From the NCBI GenBank assembly GCA_020848995.1, contig JADLHA010000022.1, positions 1-64,000 of the forward strand: a stretch of DNA of 64,000 nucleotides. Direction: 5' to 3'. The notes under the pieces were generated by a model. It ran no database searches and was not told the origin of the DNA. It saw nothing but the letters and a program-made list of their open reading frames with translations. Shown here in pieces: positions 51,042 through 59,706 of this stretch (positions are counted from its first letter, which is position 1; each line of letters opens with the position of its first letter). The stretch is from Saprospiraceae bacterium (GTDB taxonomy: Bacteria > Bacteroidota > Bacteroidia > Chitinophagales > Saprospiraceae). The position numbers and the translations under genes were made by a program.

Positions 51042-53189
51042 TTAACGCTTTATAAATTTCCCGTGTTTACGGCTACCTGAATGCGTGGTAGCCTCGATGT
51101 GATAGAGCCCAGCGGGCAGGTCAAAGACTTCAATGGGCGGATTTCTTTCGACTGAGTGCTCGCAATGCTTTCTTTGCCTTCCGTTGAAATCAAAAATGCT
51201 GACCTCATCCCAGTCAAAGTCCAAAAAGAGCAACCTGTTCGCAGGATTCGGAAATACCGCTATGCTCCCCCTTGCTGCATCGGGATTTTTTGTGTCGGTT
51301 GTGACTTTTGTTATGGTAATGATTACTTTGCTCACCGCTTCCGGATAGACATTGATTTGGGGAATGACAACCAGGTCGTCAGCGAGTACCGTTGCCGTAT
51401 CACTTTGCAGGATAATATCCGGGCTCACACTTTTTACATTCCAGTAGATCCGTTGTCCGGTAGTAGGTCTGAATTTTTGGGGTCGCCTGATGGCAAGATC
51501 GGCTGTCAGATATTCCTGCGTTGAGTTGTCGTTGCCAAAAATGGAGTTGCTTTCGAGCCAGGCGGTCGCGGACCAGGATTGCGGCGTTTCCGTCACATTT
51601 TCCCATCGGTGATAACCGCCCCATGTGCCCCAGTTATCTCCATCTCCGTTGTCAATTCCAATTCTCCCGGTTCCCGGATCGTTGTTTCTGACATCGAAGC
51701 GGTGATTAAAGAAAGCGGGAAACGATTCGTCGCTGCGAAAATGCGCTTCGGCAAAATTGACATTGTCGCTTGCTGTTTGTTGATGGGGTGCACTTCCGGA
51801 TATCCAATGATCGCCGAAGGCAGGAGCCATGTCGACACCGTGTGGGCGTTCGCTCCAATGGTTATGTATTCCCTTCCCCAGGGAATCGCATACCCGGAAA
51901 TTTTTGACTACGGTTGGGCTCCAACGCATGGTTCCGTTGTCGTCATTTTTGCCGTGCCAATGCCGGATATGCGGCAAGTCTCGCTCAGGTGAGCAGTTGG
52001 TGTACAAATCCCAGAGGTCGTAAAACCGGACGGCATCTCCCATTCTATTGACCAGGTTGGTAGGAAAATTGTCGACCGACGTTCCAAAAATGACCCGTGT
52101 GGTCGAGGTATCCAGGGGGCCCGCACAACCGGTATTGAAAAGGGTAGCCGAGCTAAAATGTTGAGGATAGGCTTTAACGAGCGCGAGTGCTCCGGCAGAT
52201 CCCATGCTGTGGCCATGAACGTGAATGCGATTTTTGTCTACATTGAAATGCCTGGCCAGCCAATGGTTGATCCAAACGTATCTGCGCTGGGTATAGTTGA
52301 TGATGGTATCTGCCAGCAAAGTGTCTCTCATGGAGAAGGGATTGTAATTTTTTGCCCATCCATAATGCCAGGTAGCCTGATCCGGGTTGGGTGGATTCAC
52401 ACTGCGATACCCATACATGTTATCATCCTGGGCAACGAGGATCCCAAAGTCCGGGTTGATGCCGATCTCCATTCGCGATCCTGCAAGTGACTGCCTGGCC
52501 CTGCCCTGCCCGCCGTGCAACCATACGGAGAGTGGGAATGCATTGGAAGTGTCGAGCTGCCCGGGAACGCTGACCAGAAACAAGCCAGGCATGCCGTTTT
52601 TCGGCGCATTGGCCATAATGGGGAAGTCAGGTCGTCCCTCCCAGTGATTTTGCCTGCCATCTGTCCAAAGGCAGAAAGCAAGGCACTGGTAACCGGCAGT
52701 AAAAGGCGAGGGAAACACGCGCTGGAGATGGCATTCAACGGGATCGGATTGGGGATCATAATCAAAGGCAATGGCCGAATTGGTCAAGTTCATCCCGCGA
52801 ATCACCGTGTCGGTTCCAGGCTTCACCACTGCAAAATAAAGAGAGTCTGCCTGGTGTGGAGTAAAAACAAAAAGGCCTTCGTTTTGTAAAAGTTGATAGT
52901 AACCGAGCTTCCCATTGGGGATTCTGTAACTTGCATTGGAGTCCATAACGTTTTCCTTCAATGCATACGCAAAGGATTCAAGAGCAAAAGGCTTTCCGAT
53001 CAACACTGCCTGGGATACCTTCTGAAAAGAAACCGGACTTGCATATACCTCGTAATGCTCTTCAACCGGAAGATTCGATTTCCAAACAATAAAAACCTGA
53101 CCGTCTGCGTACCAGGCCCTCAAATCCGATTGCGATCTTACGAGATGAGGAATGACAACAAGACAGATTAAGATCAATGAGTTCTTCAT
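51042..53189 (-). CDS. Exported alpha/beta hydrolase (PHB depolymerase/esterase-like) with T9SS sorting domain
   Basis: A 715-aa secreted enzyme. Signal peptide about 1-20, an N-terminal beta-rich domain (about 25-190), an alpha/beta hydrolase domain (about 200-500) with the nucleophile in HGHSMGSAGALAL near residue 330, then a beta region and a C-terminal type A T9SS sorting domain (about 640-715: VFPNPANRLLFLD and DLPAGLYHIEATT). Substrates could be esters or short polymers. The C-terminal domain indicates secretion by the T9SS encoded at 9914-14339. The ATG at 53189 starts the signal peptide. Confidence 0.85.
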   Translation of the reverse strand: MKNSLILICLVVIPHLVRSQSDLRAWYADGQVFIVWKSNLPVEEHYEVYASPVSFQKVSQAVLIGKPFALESFAYALKENVMDSNASYRIPNGKLGYYQLLQNEGLFVFTPHQADSLYFAVVKPGTDTVIRGMNLTNSAIAFDYDPQSDPVECHLQRVFPSPFTAGYQCLAFCLWTDGRQNHWEGRPDFPIMANAPKNGMPGLFLVSVPGQLDTSNAFPLSVWLHGGQGRARQSLAGSRMEIGINPDFGILVAQDDNMYGYRSVNPPNPDQATWHYGWAKNYNPFSMRDTLLADTIINYTQRRYVWINHWLARHFNVDKNRIHVHGHSMGSAGALALVKAYPQHFSSATLFNTGCAGPLDTSTTRVIFGTSVDNFPTNLVNRMGDAVRFYDLWDLYTNCSPERDLPHIRHWHGKNDDNGTMRWSPTVVKNFRVCDSLGKGIHNHWSERPHGVDMAPAFGDHWISGSAPHQQTASDNVNFAEAHFRSDESFPAFFNHRFDVRNNDPGTGRIGIDNGDGDNWGTWGGYHRWENVTETPQSWSATAWLESNSIFGNDNSTQEYLTADLAIRRPQKFRPTTGQRIYWNVKSVSPDIILQSDTATVLADDLVVIPQINVYPEAVSKVIITITKVTTDTKNPDAARGSIAVFPNPANRLLFLDFDWDEVSIFDFNGRQRKHCEHSVERNPPIEVFDLPAGLYHIEATTHSGSRKHGKFIKR

Positions 53190-53545
53190 GTTTTCCGGGT
53201 TCAATACCAAATTAAAAATTAAAGACCGTGTTGTATGATTATTAAGTTGCTTCAACACTGGTCAAAAGTAATCAATTCCATTTACATCCATACTCCGCAT
53301 AGCATTCAACTCGATTTTCAACTCATCCTAAAAATGCCTCCCTTAAGAAAAATCAATGAAACCCTCTTGGGAAGCGTTTCCTTTCAAAACACCCATGAAA
53401 ATTGCTCCAGAAAAACTTCATCCAACTTTGTTGCTGATGCAGCAATGTACCCAATTCACTATTTGGGCTATATTTGCAAACAATCGTTAGGGCGCCAAAA
53501 CCATATCCTGAATGGGGGATCTAATCTAAATTAGCAACGCGCTGT
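53190..53545. other. 356-base gap with a TAnnTTTG box
   Basis: The divergent gap between the T9SS hydrolase and the SRPBCC gene. An exact TATATTTG box occurs at 53469-53476 on the plus strand, 69 bases before the SRPBCC ATG, and could be its promoter. A frame of 99 codons on the plus strand lacks any recognisable domain and is not reported as a gene. Confidence 0.45.
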
Positions 53546-54049
53546 ATGAATACAGAAGTAAGCATATCATCTGTCTTTGAATGTTCGCTCGAAAGAGCGT
53601 TTAAGACGCCATTGTTGTGCGACGTAAGCAAAGTTCATACGGGATATGGCATCATGCCCAAGGTAACCCATTGCACTGAAGATGAAGGGTGGGGAAAGCC
53701 GGGATCCAGCAAAAAGGTGCACGTCGTAAAATCCCTCACCCAAAAGGGTGGTTTTGCTTCTGTCGACCGGATTCTCGAAAGGGCAGAAAATCAATACTGG
53801 CTGTTTCAGGTGGACCAGTTTCAATCCTGGATATTGGGATTTGACCGGTTTACTGGGAAATGGACAGTCACCGAACTGGCACCCAACAGGGTGCGTGTTG
53901 ATTATCAATTCACCCTGCATTCAACCGTTCCCTGGTTGTATCCTCTGAACTGGCTGTTTGCCAGGCTTTTTTGGCAAAACTACATGAGGCATGTGCTGGA
54001 AAACATCCGGAATTTGGCATACAGGAAGGAGCCCTATATGTATGCATGA
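53546..54049 (+). CDS. SRPBCC-family (polyketide cyclase-like) protein
   Basis: A 167-aa protein. It begins VSISSVFECSLERAFKTPLL, the first strand and helix of the helix-grip SRPBCC/START fold, with a basic beta sheet through KWTVTELAPNRVRVDYQF. The C-terminal helix is aromatic-rich (WLYPLNWLFARLFWQNYM) and could lie on a membrane or close a ligand pocket. SRPBCC proteins bind hydrophobic ligands; the ligand is unknown. No operon partner is evident. Confidence 0.8.
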   Translation: MNTEVSISSVFECSLERAFKTPLLCDVSKVHTGYGIMPKVTHCTEDEGWGKPGSSKKVHVVKSLTQKGGFASVDRILERAENQYWLFQVDQFQSWILGFDRFTGKWTVTELAPNRVRVDYQFTLHSTVPWLYPLNWLFARLFWQNYMRHVLENIRNLAYRKEPYMYA

Positions 54050-54292
54050 AGCTTTTTTCTGCATGGTGAGGCATGGATATTCCGGCTCAACCCGCAAAGC
54101 GCTTAGCAATTGATTCAAGGCATACCGCGACCTCAACGAACGATTTGTCTTTGCCATCGATTCCTTAGGGCACTTCTAAAACCCCCTCTTGCGCCAGCCA
54201 GACCGCACAGGCTCACGCGCTCAATGAATTTAGCGAGGCAGCCCCTTTCATTCTGGCATCAAAATCAAAATGGAGTTTTTAGAAGGACCCTT

Positions 54293-54300
54293 TAACTTTG
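54293..54300 (+). promoter_or_regulatory. TAnnTTTG promoter box (TAACTTTG)
   Basis: An exact -7 box 17 bases before the ATG at 54318. Confidence 0.45.
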
Positions 54301-54317
54301 GGCAAAACAAATTCACC

Positions 54318-55124
54318 ATGTCATTGCGTCTCATCACGGCGATTGCCATTCTCTCCTCATGCTCAGGCTTATTCCTGCAATATTCCTCCAATCCGCCAAC
54401 TGGACATACGGGAGCCCCTGGAGAACCCACCTGCGCTCGTAGTGGTTGCCACGAAGGGGGAAGTTTTACGGGAAATCCGGAAATCGCCGGACTCCCGGAC
54501 ACCCTCATCGGAGGGCAGGAGTACGAGGTTCGGTTCATCAGCCGATCCGGCAGTGCTTTGAGAACTGGATTCCAGTTGACTGTATTGGACGATGGGTTTT
54601 CTTCCGTTGGAACGTTGAGCGAAATTCCCTTTGAAAAGGTAGACATCATCCGGGATGACATTACCCGACGTACTTATGCGCGCCACGCATCTGCATTGTT
54701 CTATGACGCAAAGGGTGAAGCGTCCTGGAAATTTAAGTTCAAAGCGCCGGCATCGGTTTACAACGACAGCCTGACGATTTATTTTGCCTGTATGCTGGCA
54801 AACGCCAATGGGGATCCATCAGGTGACAATCCCATCGTTTCCAAAAAGACCTACCGGTTTAAATCAACTGTTAACGATGAAAAAATCTCAGGCTCCTCCT
54901 TCGAAATTGCCTTGAAGTATGAAGGGGGAACCCTGGTGTTTCCTGACGACGTTTCATCCCGGGTGAGAAGAATACAAATCGCAAATGCGACGGGAAACAT
55001 CGTTTACAGCAATATGGGCCTGAACGTCAATCCGTTTCCCTTGAAATCCCTCCTACCCGGACTTTATTACGTTTCGTTTCATGTTGATGGTCGCCTATAC
55101 CAACGGGCGATTTACCATCAATAG
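54318..55124 (+). CDS. Choice-of-anchor V type exported protein with T9SS-like C terminus
   Basis: A 268-aa protein. After a short signal peptide (about 1-20) it has NPPTGHTGAPGEPTCARSGCH, the N-terminal motif of choice-of-anchor V proteins of Bacteroidota, in which the C-x4-C-H may bind a metal or form a disulfide. A reeler-like beta domain follows (about 45-195), and the C terminus has the T9SS type A shape: IQIANATGNIVYSN, LLPGLYYVSFHVDGRLYQR. The gene is convergent with the E1 dehydrogenase gene, with 22 bases between the stops. The ATG at 54318 is used. Confidence 0.75.
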   Translation: MSLRLITAIAILSSCSGLFLQYSSNPPTGHTGAPGEPTCARSGCHEGGSFTGNPEIAGLPDTLIGGQEYEVRFISRSGSALRTGFQLTVLDDGFSSVGTLSEIPFEKVDIIRDDITRRTYARHASALFYDAKGEASWKFKFKAPASVYNDSLTIYFACMLANANGDPSGDNPIVSKKTYRFKSTVNDEKISGSSFEIALKYEGGTLVFPDDVSSRVRRIQIANATGNIVYSNMGLNVNPFPLKSLLPGLYYVSFHVDGRLYQRAIYHQ

Positions 55125-55146
55125 CAATCGCGCTTCATCAGAAACC

Positions 55147-57201
55147 TCAATAATTCAGCAACTCGCGCAACAGTGCCTCCACCTTATCCGCATTGGGGAG
55201 CATTTCCCGTTCCAGGGTGGCGTTGAGGGGAATGGCTGGCAGGTCTTTTGCACCCAGGCACCGGACGGGAGCGTCGAGGTATTCAAAGCAATGCTCGGAA
55301 ATCCTTCCGGCAAGGCTTTGGGCGAAACTGTTTTCCAGGGTTTCCTCCGTTAGCACCAAACAGCGGTGGTGCTTACGTACGTATGCATACACAGCATCGA
55401 AATCTAAGGGAGTGAGGGTGCGCAAATCGAGAATGCTTACCTTGCCCGGAATCTTCAACGCGGCGTTCAATGCCCAATGAACTCCCATGCCGTAAGTGAT
55501 AACAACCGCGGATGTTTGGTTCGCATCGGCTTCAAGCACCAACCGCGCCTTTCCCAAGGGTATACAGTAATCTTCGTCAGGCATGACGCACCGCGCGGCT
55601 TCCGTGCCGGGAACCTTTGACCAGTAAAGACCTTTATGTTCGAAGACGACAACGGGATTGGGATCGTAGTATGCCGCTTTGAGCAGTCCTTTCAGGTCGG
55701 CACCATTCGAGGGGTAAGCGACCTTGAGCCCTTTGATGTTGCAGACTACGGACTCGATGCTCGAAGAGTGGTAAGGCCCTCCGCTTCCGTATGCACCGAT
55801 GGGAACGCGAAGGATCATACTGACAGGCCATTTTCCATTACTCAGATAACACGAGCGAGCTACTTCGGTAAAAAGCTGGTTTAATCCAGGCCAGATGTAA
55901 TCCGCAAACTGCACTTCGACGATGGGTTTGAGTCCAACAGCAGACATTCCAACCGTACTGCCAACGATGAAAGCTTCCTGAATGGGCGTGTTAAAGACCC
56001 GGTGGTCACCAAATTTGTGAGCCAGAGTTGCCGCCTCGCGAAAAACGCCACCCAGTCTGCGACCAACATCTTGTCCGTAAAGCAAACATTCGGGATGGCG
56101 GTGCATCAATTCTTCGATGGCGAGCAAGGCACAATCAACCATCACCCTTTCTTGGCCCCCTTCCGGATGGCGTACTCCGGTTTCCTCTACGATGGGGGTC
56201 GGAGCAAACACATGGGTGTAGAGGTCTTCTGGCTTAGGGTCTTCGGCGGTTCTGGCCCTGGCAAAGTCTCTTTCTACGCGCTCTTTGGCAGCAAGCTCCG
56301 CGTACTCCAGCTCGTCCTCTGTATAGCCCTCGCGAAGCAATGTGGTCCTCAGCGCAGGATACGGATCTCTTTTGGCATGTTCCGCCAGGTCGTCCCGGTA
56401 CCAGTCTTTTCGAACCCCGCTGGTGTGGTGATTCAGCAAGGGGACCCTTGCATGGAGGAGTACCGGGCAACGACTTTTGCGGATCCGGGCAAGCAGCTTT
56501 CCGATGGTGGTGTAGCAAGCCGCGAAATCGGACCCGTCTATGCTTTGGGCTTCCAGCCCGGGAAAGCCACGGGCAAAATCCAGCGCAGTACCGCTGCGGA
56601 TTTCGGAAGCATGAGCACTAATGTCCCATTCGTTGTCCTGAACGAAAAACAAAATCGGAAGTTTTCGCACCGAAGCCATGTGCAAGGCCTCCGCAACTTC
56701 ACCTTCCGTCATGGACGCGTCTCCGAGGGAACAAACCGCGACCGGCAGCGGCTCTTCTGCGGAGTGTAAACCCAATTGTTCCCTGTATGCCAGACCAAGG
56801 GCAACGCCCGTTGTGGGTATGGCTTGCATACCGGTAGCCGACGACTGGTGGGGTATTTTGGGCATTCCGCTCCGCCGAAGGCTTGGATGGCTGTAGTAGG
56901 TGCGTCCTCCCGAAAAGGGGTCTTCTCTTTTGGCCATCAGTTGCAACATCAGTTCCCACGGCTCCATCCCGATGGCCAGTAAAAGAGCATCGTCGCGGTA
57001 ATAGGCAGACAGATAATCTTCCGAAAGCAAATGAAGGCCCAAGGCAATTTGCACCGCCTCGTGACCACGGGATGTCGCATGAACGTATTTGCTGGTCAGC
57101 TTGACCTGGTCCTCATATAGTTCGGCCATACACTTAGCCGTGGCCATCAGGCGAAAAGCGCGCATCAACAGATCGGGCTGGATGGGTGTCGATTTCTTCA
57201 C
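55147..57201 (-). CDS. 2-oxoacid dehydrogenase E1, fused alpha and beta subunits
   Basis: A 684-aa thiamine diphosphate enzyme. Residues 1-330 form the alpha part: HATSRGHEAVQIALGLHL, YYRDDALLLAIGM and the ThDP-binding region GDASMTEGEVAEALHMASV; residues 345-684 form the beta part: MVDCALLAIEELMHRHPECL, PIQEAFIVGSTVGMSAVGL. The similarity is closest to branched-chain 2-oxoacid dehydrogenase E1 of Bacteroidota, usually annotated as fused 2-oxoisovalerate dehydrogenase. It decarboxylates 2-oxoacids and passes the acyl group to E2, whose gene is not here. The start is a GTG at 57201 after no ATG; start choice is moderately sure. Confidence 0.9.
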   Translation of the reverse strand: MKKSTPIQPDLLMRAFRLMATAKCMAELYEDQVKLTSKYVHATSRGHEAVQIALGLHLLSEDYLSAYYRDDALLLAIGMEPWELMLQLMAKREDPFSGGRTYYSHPSLRRSGMPKIPHQSSATGMQAIPTTGVALGLAYREQLGLHSAEEPLPVAVCSLGDASMTEGEVAEALHMASVRKLPILFFVQDNEWDISAHASEIRSGTALDFARGFPGLEAQSIDGSDFAACYTTIGKLLARIRKSRCPVLLHARVPLLNHHTSGVRKDWYRDDLAEHAKRDPYPALRTTLLREGYTEDELEYAELAAKERVERDFARARTAEDPKPEDLYTHVFAPTPIVEETGVRHPEGGQERVMVDCALLAIEELMHRHPECLLYGQDVGRRLGGVFREAATLAHKFGDHRVFNTPIQEAFIVGSTVGMSAVGLKPIVEVQFADYIWPGLNQLFTEVARSCYLSNGKWPVSMILRVPIGAYGSGGPYHSSSIESVVCNIKGLKVAYPSNGADLKGLLKAAYYDPNPVVVFEHKGLYWSKVPGTEAARCVMPDEDYCIPLGKARLVLEADANQTSAVVITYGMGVHWALNAALKIPGKVSILDLRTLTPLDFDAVYAYVRKHHRCLVLTEETLENSFAQSLAGRISEHCFEYLDAPVRCLGAKDLPAIPLNATLEREMLPNADKVEALLRELLNY

Positions 57202-57274
57202 GGGTCAGGGTCGTAGCCCCGCAAAGGTATCAATCCTTCGAATGGAAACGGGAAGGACCGGAGACGGCAACCGG

Positions 57275-58885
57275 TTATTCCGGATGATCCCGGGCCTGGT
57301 CCACAATTCCACGACTTTCCTCGATTTGGCAGCCGGCCATCAGTGCGGCAATGGCTCTCGCTACTTTTTGTCCGTCCATCGCAGCGGAGAGTATACCGCC
57401 CGCATATCCTGCACCCTCTCCTGCCGGATGCAGGTTGGACAGATCCGGGTGGCAAAGAGCAGGAGCCACGCGCGGTATGGTCACCGGCGCGCTGGTTCTG
57501 GATTCTGTGGCGATGAGCACGGCATCCGGATCCAAAAATCCGGGATGCCGGCGGCACAAGGTGGACAGCCCCTCGCGGAGGCGAAGACTGAGTTCCGCGG
57601 GCAGCAGCGCAGACAGGTTCTGCGGGTAGATGCCTGGAATGTACGAGCAGTCAGGAAGCGTTTGGCTGATCTGTCTTTTGAGAAAATCGCCCAATCGCTG
57701 AGCAGGCGCCCGCTGGGAACCATCACCGGCATCGAACATCTTCCTTTCGATGCTCGCCTGGAAATCCATGCCCCTGAGAACGCCACTGGAGGCAAAGGGC
57801 AAAAAATCTGAATCGTCTACTGCGGTGACCAGGCCGCTGTTGGCAAAAGGGGAATCCCTTCGGGAGAGCGACATGCCGTTGACCACCAATTCGCCCGGAG
57901 CAGTTGCAGCAGGAACAATTAGGCCTCCCGGGCACATGCAAAAGGAAAATACGCCCTTTCCCCGTGCCTGACAGCTCATGGAGTAGCTGGCTGGGGGAAG
58001 GTACTCCGGCCGGGACTTCAGGTGATATTGCATGGCATCTACGGTACTTTGAGGATGCTCGATGCGCAGGCCAAGAGCGAAGGGTTTGGTCTGCATGGCA
58101 ATTTGCCGGGAAGCAAACAATCTGTAGATCTCGCGGGCTGAATGTCCCGTGGCAAGGATAACGCGGTCGACATGCCAATCCTTCCCTTCAGCAATCAGTC
58201 TTCGAACGCGTCCGCTTTCTACCACCATGTCGCAAACGCGCTGTCCGAAGTGAACTTCTCCACCGGCTTGTTCGATGCGGCAGCGGATGTTTTCGACGAT
58301 TCCCGGCAGCTTGTTGCTGCCAATGTGAGGGTGGGCTTCGACGAGGATTTCCGGATTGGCGCCGTGCGCAACCAGCCATTCGAGGGCGGTGCGCACATCT
58401 CCGCGCTTGTCGGCACGGGTGTACAGCTTTCCATCAGAGTAAGTTCCGGCACCCCCTTCGCCAAAACAATAATTTGAATCGGGATTTACAACACCGGATT
58501 GCTGTATTGCCCGCAAGTCGCGGCGCCGGGCGCGAACGTCTTTTCCTCGTTCGAGGACCACCGGCCTTAAGCCTGCACGGATGAGCTCGAGGGCCGCAAA
58601 GTACCCGCAAGGGCCCGCTCCAACAATGTGCACGGTTTTCCCGCCGGAAACATCACCACCTTCAAATTCAATGGGTCTTTGAGGGGGGAGCAAACCGAAG
58701 TACACCTCAGCCCGTAGCACCCAAACGATGTTCCGGCTTCTGGCATCAATGCTTTTTCTAAGAATGCGGTAGGAAAACTCCTGATCCCCCGGCAGTCGCA
58801 ATTCTTTCCTGATGGCACTGTGGTGCGCTGACGTTTCATCCAGTGAGGCTGCCGGAATGCGATAGTTTACAATGGGAGTGTTCAT
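57275..58885 (-). CDS. FAD-dependent oxidoreductase, COG2509-like
   Basis: A 536-aa flavoprotein. An N-terminal ferredoxin-like segment (about residues 1-90) precedes the nucleotide-binding motif VHIVGAGPCGYFAALELIRAG split at about residue 100, then GEGGAGTYSDGKLYTR, a hallmark of the COG2509 group, and the C-terminal FAD contact GEGAGYAGGILSAAMDG. Family members are conserved and likely reduce or oxidise an unknown substrate. The ATG at 58885 overlaps the kdsA stop as ATGA; a longer frame to 59113 is antisense-like sequence in kdsA and is ignored. Confidence 0.9.
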   Translation of the reverse strand: MNTPIVNYRIPAASLDETSAHHSAIRKELRLPGDQEFSYRILRKSIDARSRNIVWVLRAEVYFGLLPPQRPIEFEGGDVSGGKTVHIVGAGPCGYFAALELIRAGLRPVVLERGKDVRARRRDLRAIQQSGVVNPDSNYCFGEGGAGTYSDGKLYTRADKRGDVRTALEWLVAHGANPEILVEAHPHIGSNKLPGIVENIRCRIEQAGGEVHFGQRVCDMVVESGRVRRLIAEGKDWHVDRVILATGHSAREIYRLFASRQIAMQTKPFALGLRIEHPQSTVDAMQYHLKSRPEYLPPASYSMSCQARGKGVFSFCMCPGGLIVPAATAPGELVVNGMSLSRRDSPFANSGLVTAVDDSDFLPFASSGVLRGMDFQASIERKMFDAGDGSQRAPAQRLGDFLKRQISQTLPDCSYIPGIYPQNLSALLPAELSLRLREGLSTLCRRHPGFLDPDAVLIATESRTSAPVTIPRVAPALCHPDLSNLHPAGEGAGYAGGILSAAMDGQKVARAIAALMAGCQIEESRGIVDQARDHPE

Positions 58886-59697
58886 GAGATGGCAGCCCGG
58901 ATCCTGCACAACAGGTCGAGCAAGGGCTCCAACTGGTCGAGGCGAAGCATGTTGGCACCATCGGATTTGGCGCGGGCGGGATCCGGATGGGTCTCTATGA
59001 ACAAACCGTCGGCGCCCACGGCGATGGCCGCCCTGGCTATGGTCCCGATGGCCTCCGGTTGGCCGCCGGTCACGCCGGCACTTTGATTGGGCTTTTGAAG
59101 AGAATGGGTGCAATCCATGATGACCGGCACGCCAAACTGTTGCATGATGGGAATGCCGCGGTAATCGACGATCAGATCCTGGTAACCAAAGCTGGTGCCA
59201 CGGTCGGTGAGCCAGATCCCGTCATGGCCAGACTGGCGAAGCTTGTCGACCGCAAACTGCATCCCTTCCGGACTCATGAATTGGCCCTTTTTGACGTTGA
59301 CGATTTTTCCCGTCGCAGCGGCCGCAACCAACAAAGACGTCTGGCGACACAAAAAAGCTGGGATCTGCAACACATCTACGTAAAGGGCAGCCATTGCGGC
59401 TTCGTCGTCGGCATGGATATCGGTCGTTACGGGCAGATCAAACTTTTTTCCCGTGTCTCTGAGAATTTCCAGGGCCATATCATCTCCAATTCCGGTAAAG
59501 GAATCGAGACGCGACCGATTTGCCTTTCGGTAGGAAGCTTTAAAAATGTACGGGATGTTGCGCACCTTGCACAACTCGCTCACAGCACCGGCAACGTCCT
59601 CACACAATCCGGCAGACTCAACGACACATGGACCCGCAATTAGAAAAAAATTTCCGCTGCGGTGGGATTGGATGACTTCCAGGGCTCGTTTGTTCAT
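58882..59697 (-). CDS. kdsA: 3-deoxy-8-phosphooctulonate synthase (KDO-8-P synthase)
   Basis: A 271-aa enzyme joining phosphoenolpyruvate and arabinose 5-phosphate to KDO 8-phosphate for lipopolysaccharide core synthesis. Seen: FFLIAGPCVVESAGL, IFKASYRKANRSR, TTDIHADDEA, KKGQFMSPEGM and FIETHPDPARAKSDGANM, all family hallmarks. The length is normal. It precedes the flavoprotein gene with an ATGA overlap and follows the SPOR gene by nine bases. Confidence 0.96.
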   Translation of the reverse strand: MNKRALEVIQSHRSGNFFLIAGPCVVESAGLCEDVAGAVSELCKVRNIPYIFKASYRKANRSRLDSFTGIGDDMALEILRDTGKKFDLPVTTDIHADDEAAMAALYVDVLQIPAFLCRQTSLLVAAAATGKIVNVKKGQFMSPEGMQFAVDKLRQSGHDGIWLTDRGTSFGYQDLIVDYRGIPIMQQFGVPVIMDCTHSLQKPNQSAGVTGGQPEAIGTIARAAIAVGADGLFIETHPDPARAKSDGANMLRLDQLEPLLDLLCRIRAAIS

Positions 59698-59706
59698 GTT
59701 GCAAAC

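Noticed and set aside
53235-53534. Plus-strand frame of 99 codons before the SRPBCC gene
   Set aside because: No domain or signal peptide and it spans a likely promoter region.
58886-59113. N-terminal extension of the flavoprotein frame into kdsA
   Set aside because: The extra residues are Arg-rich out-of-frame kdsA sequence; the ATG at 58885 overlaps the kdsA stop and gives the normal N terminus.
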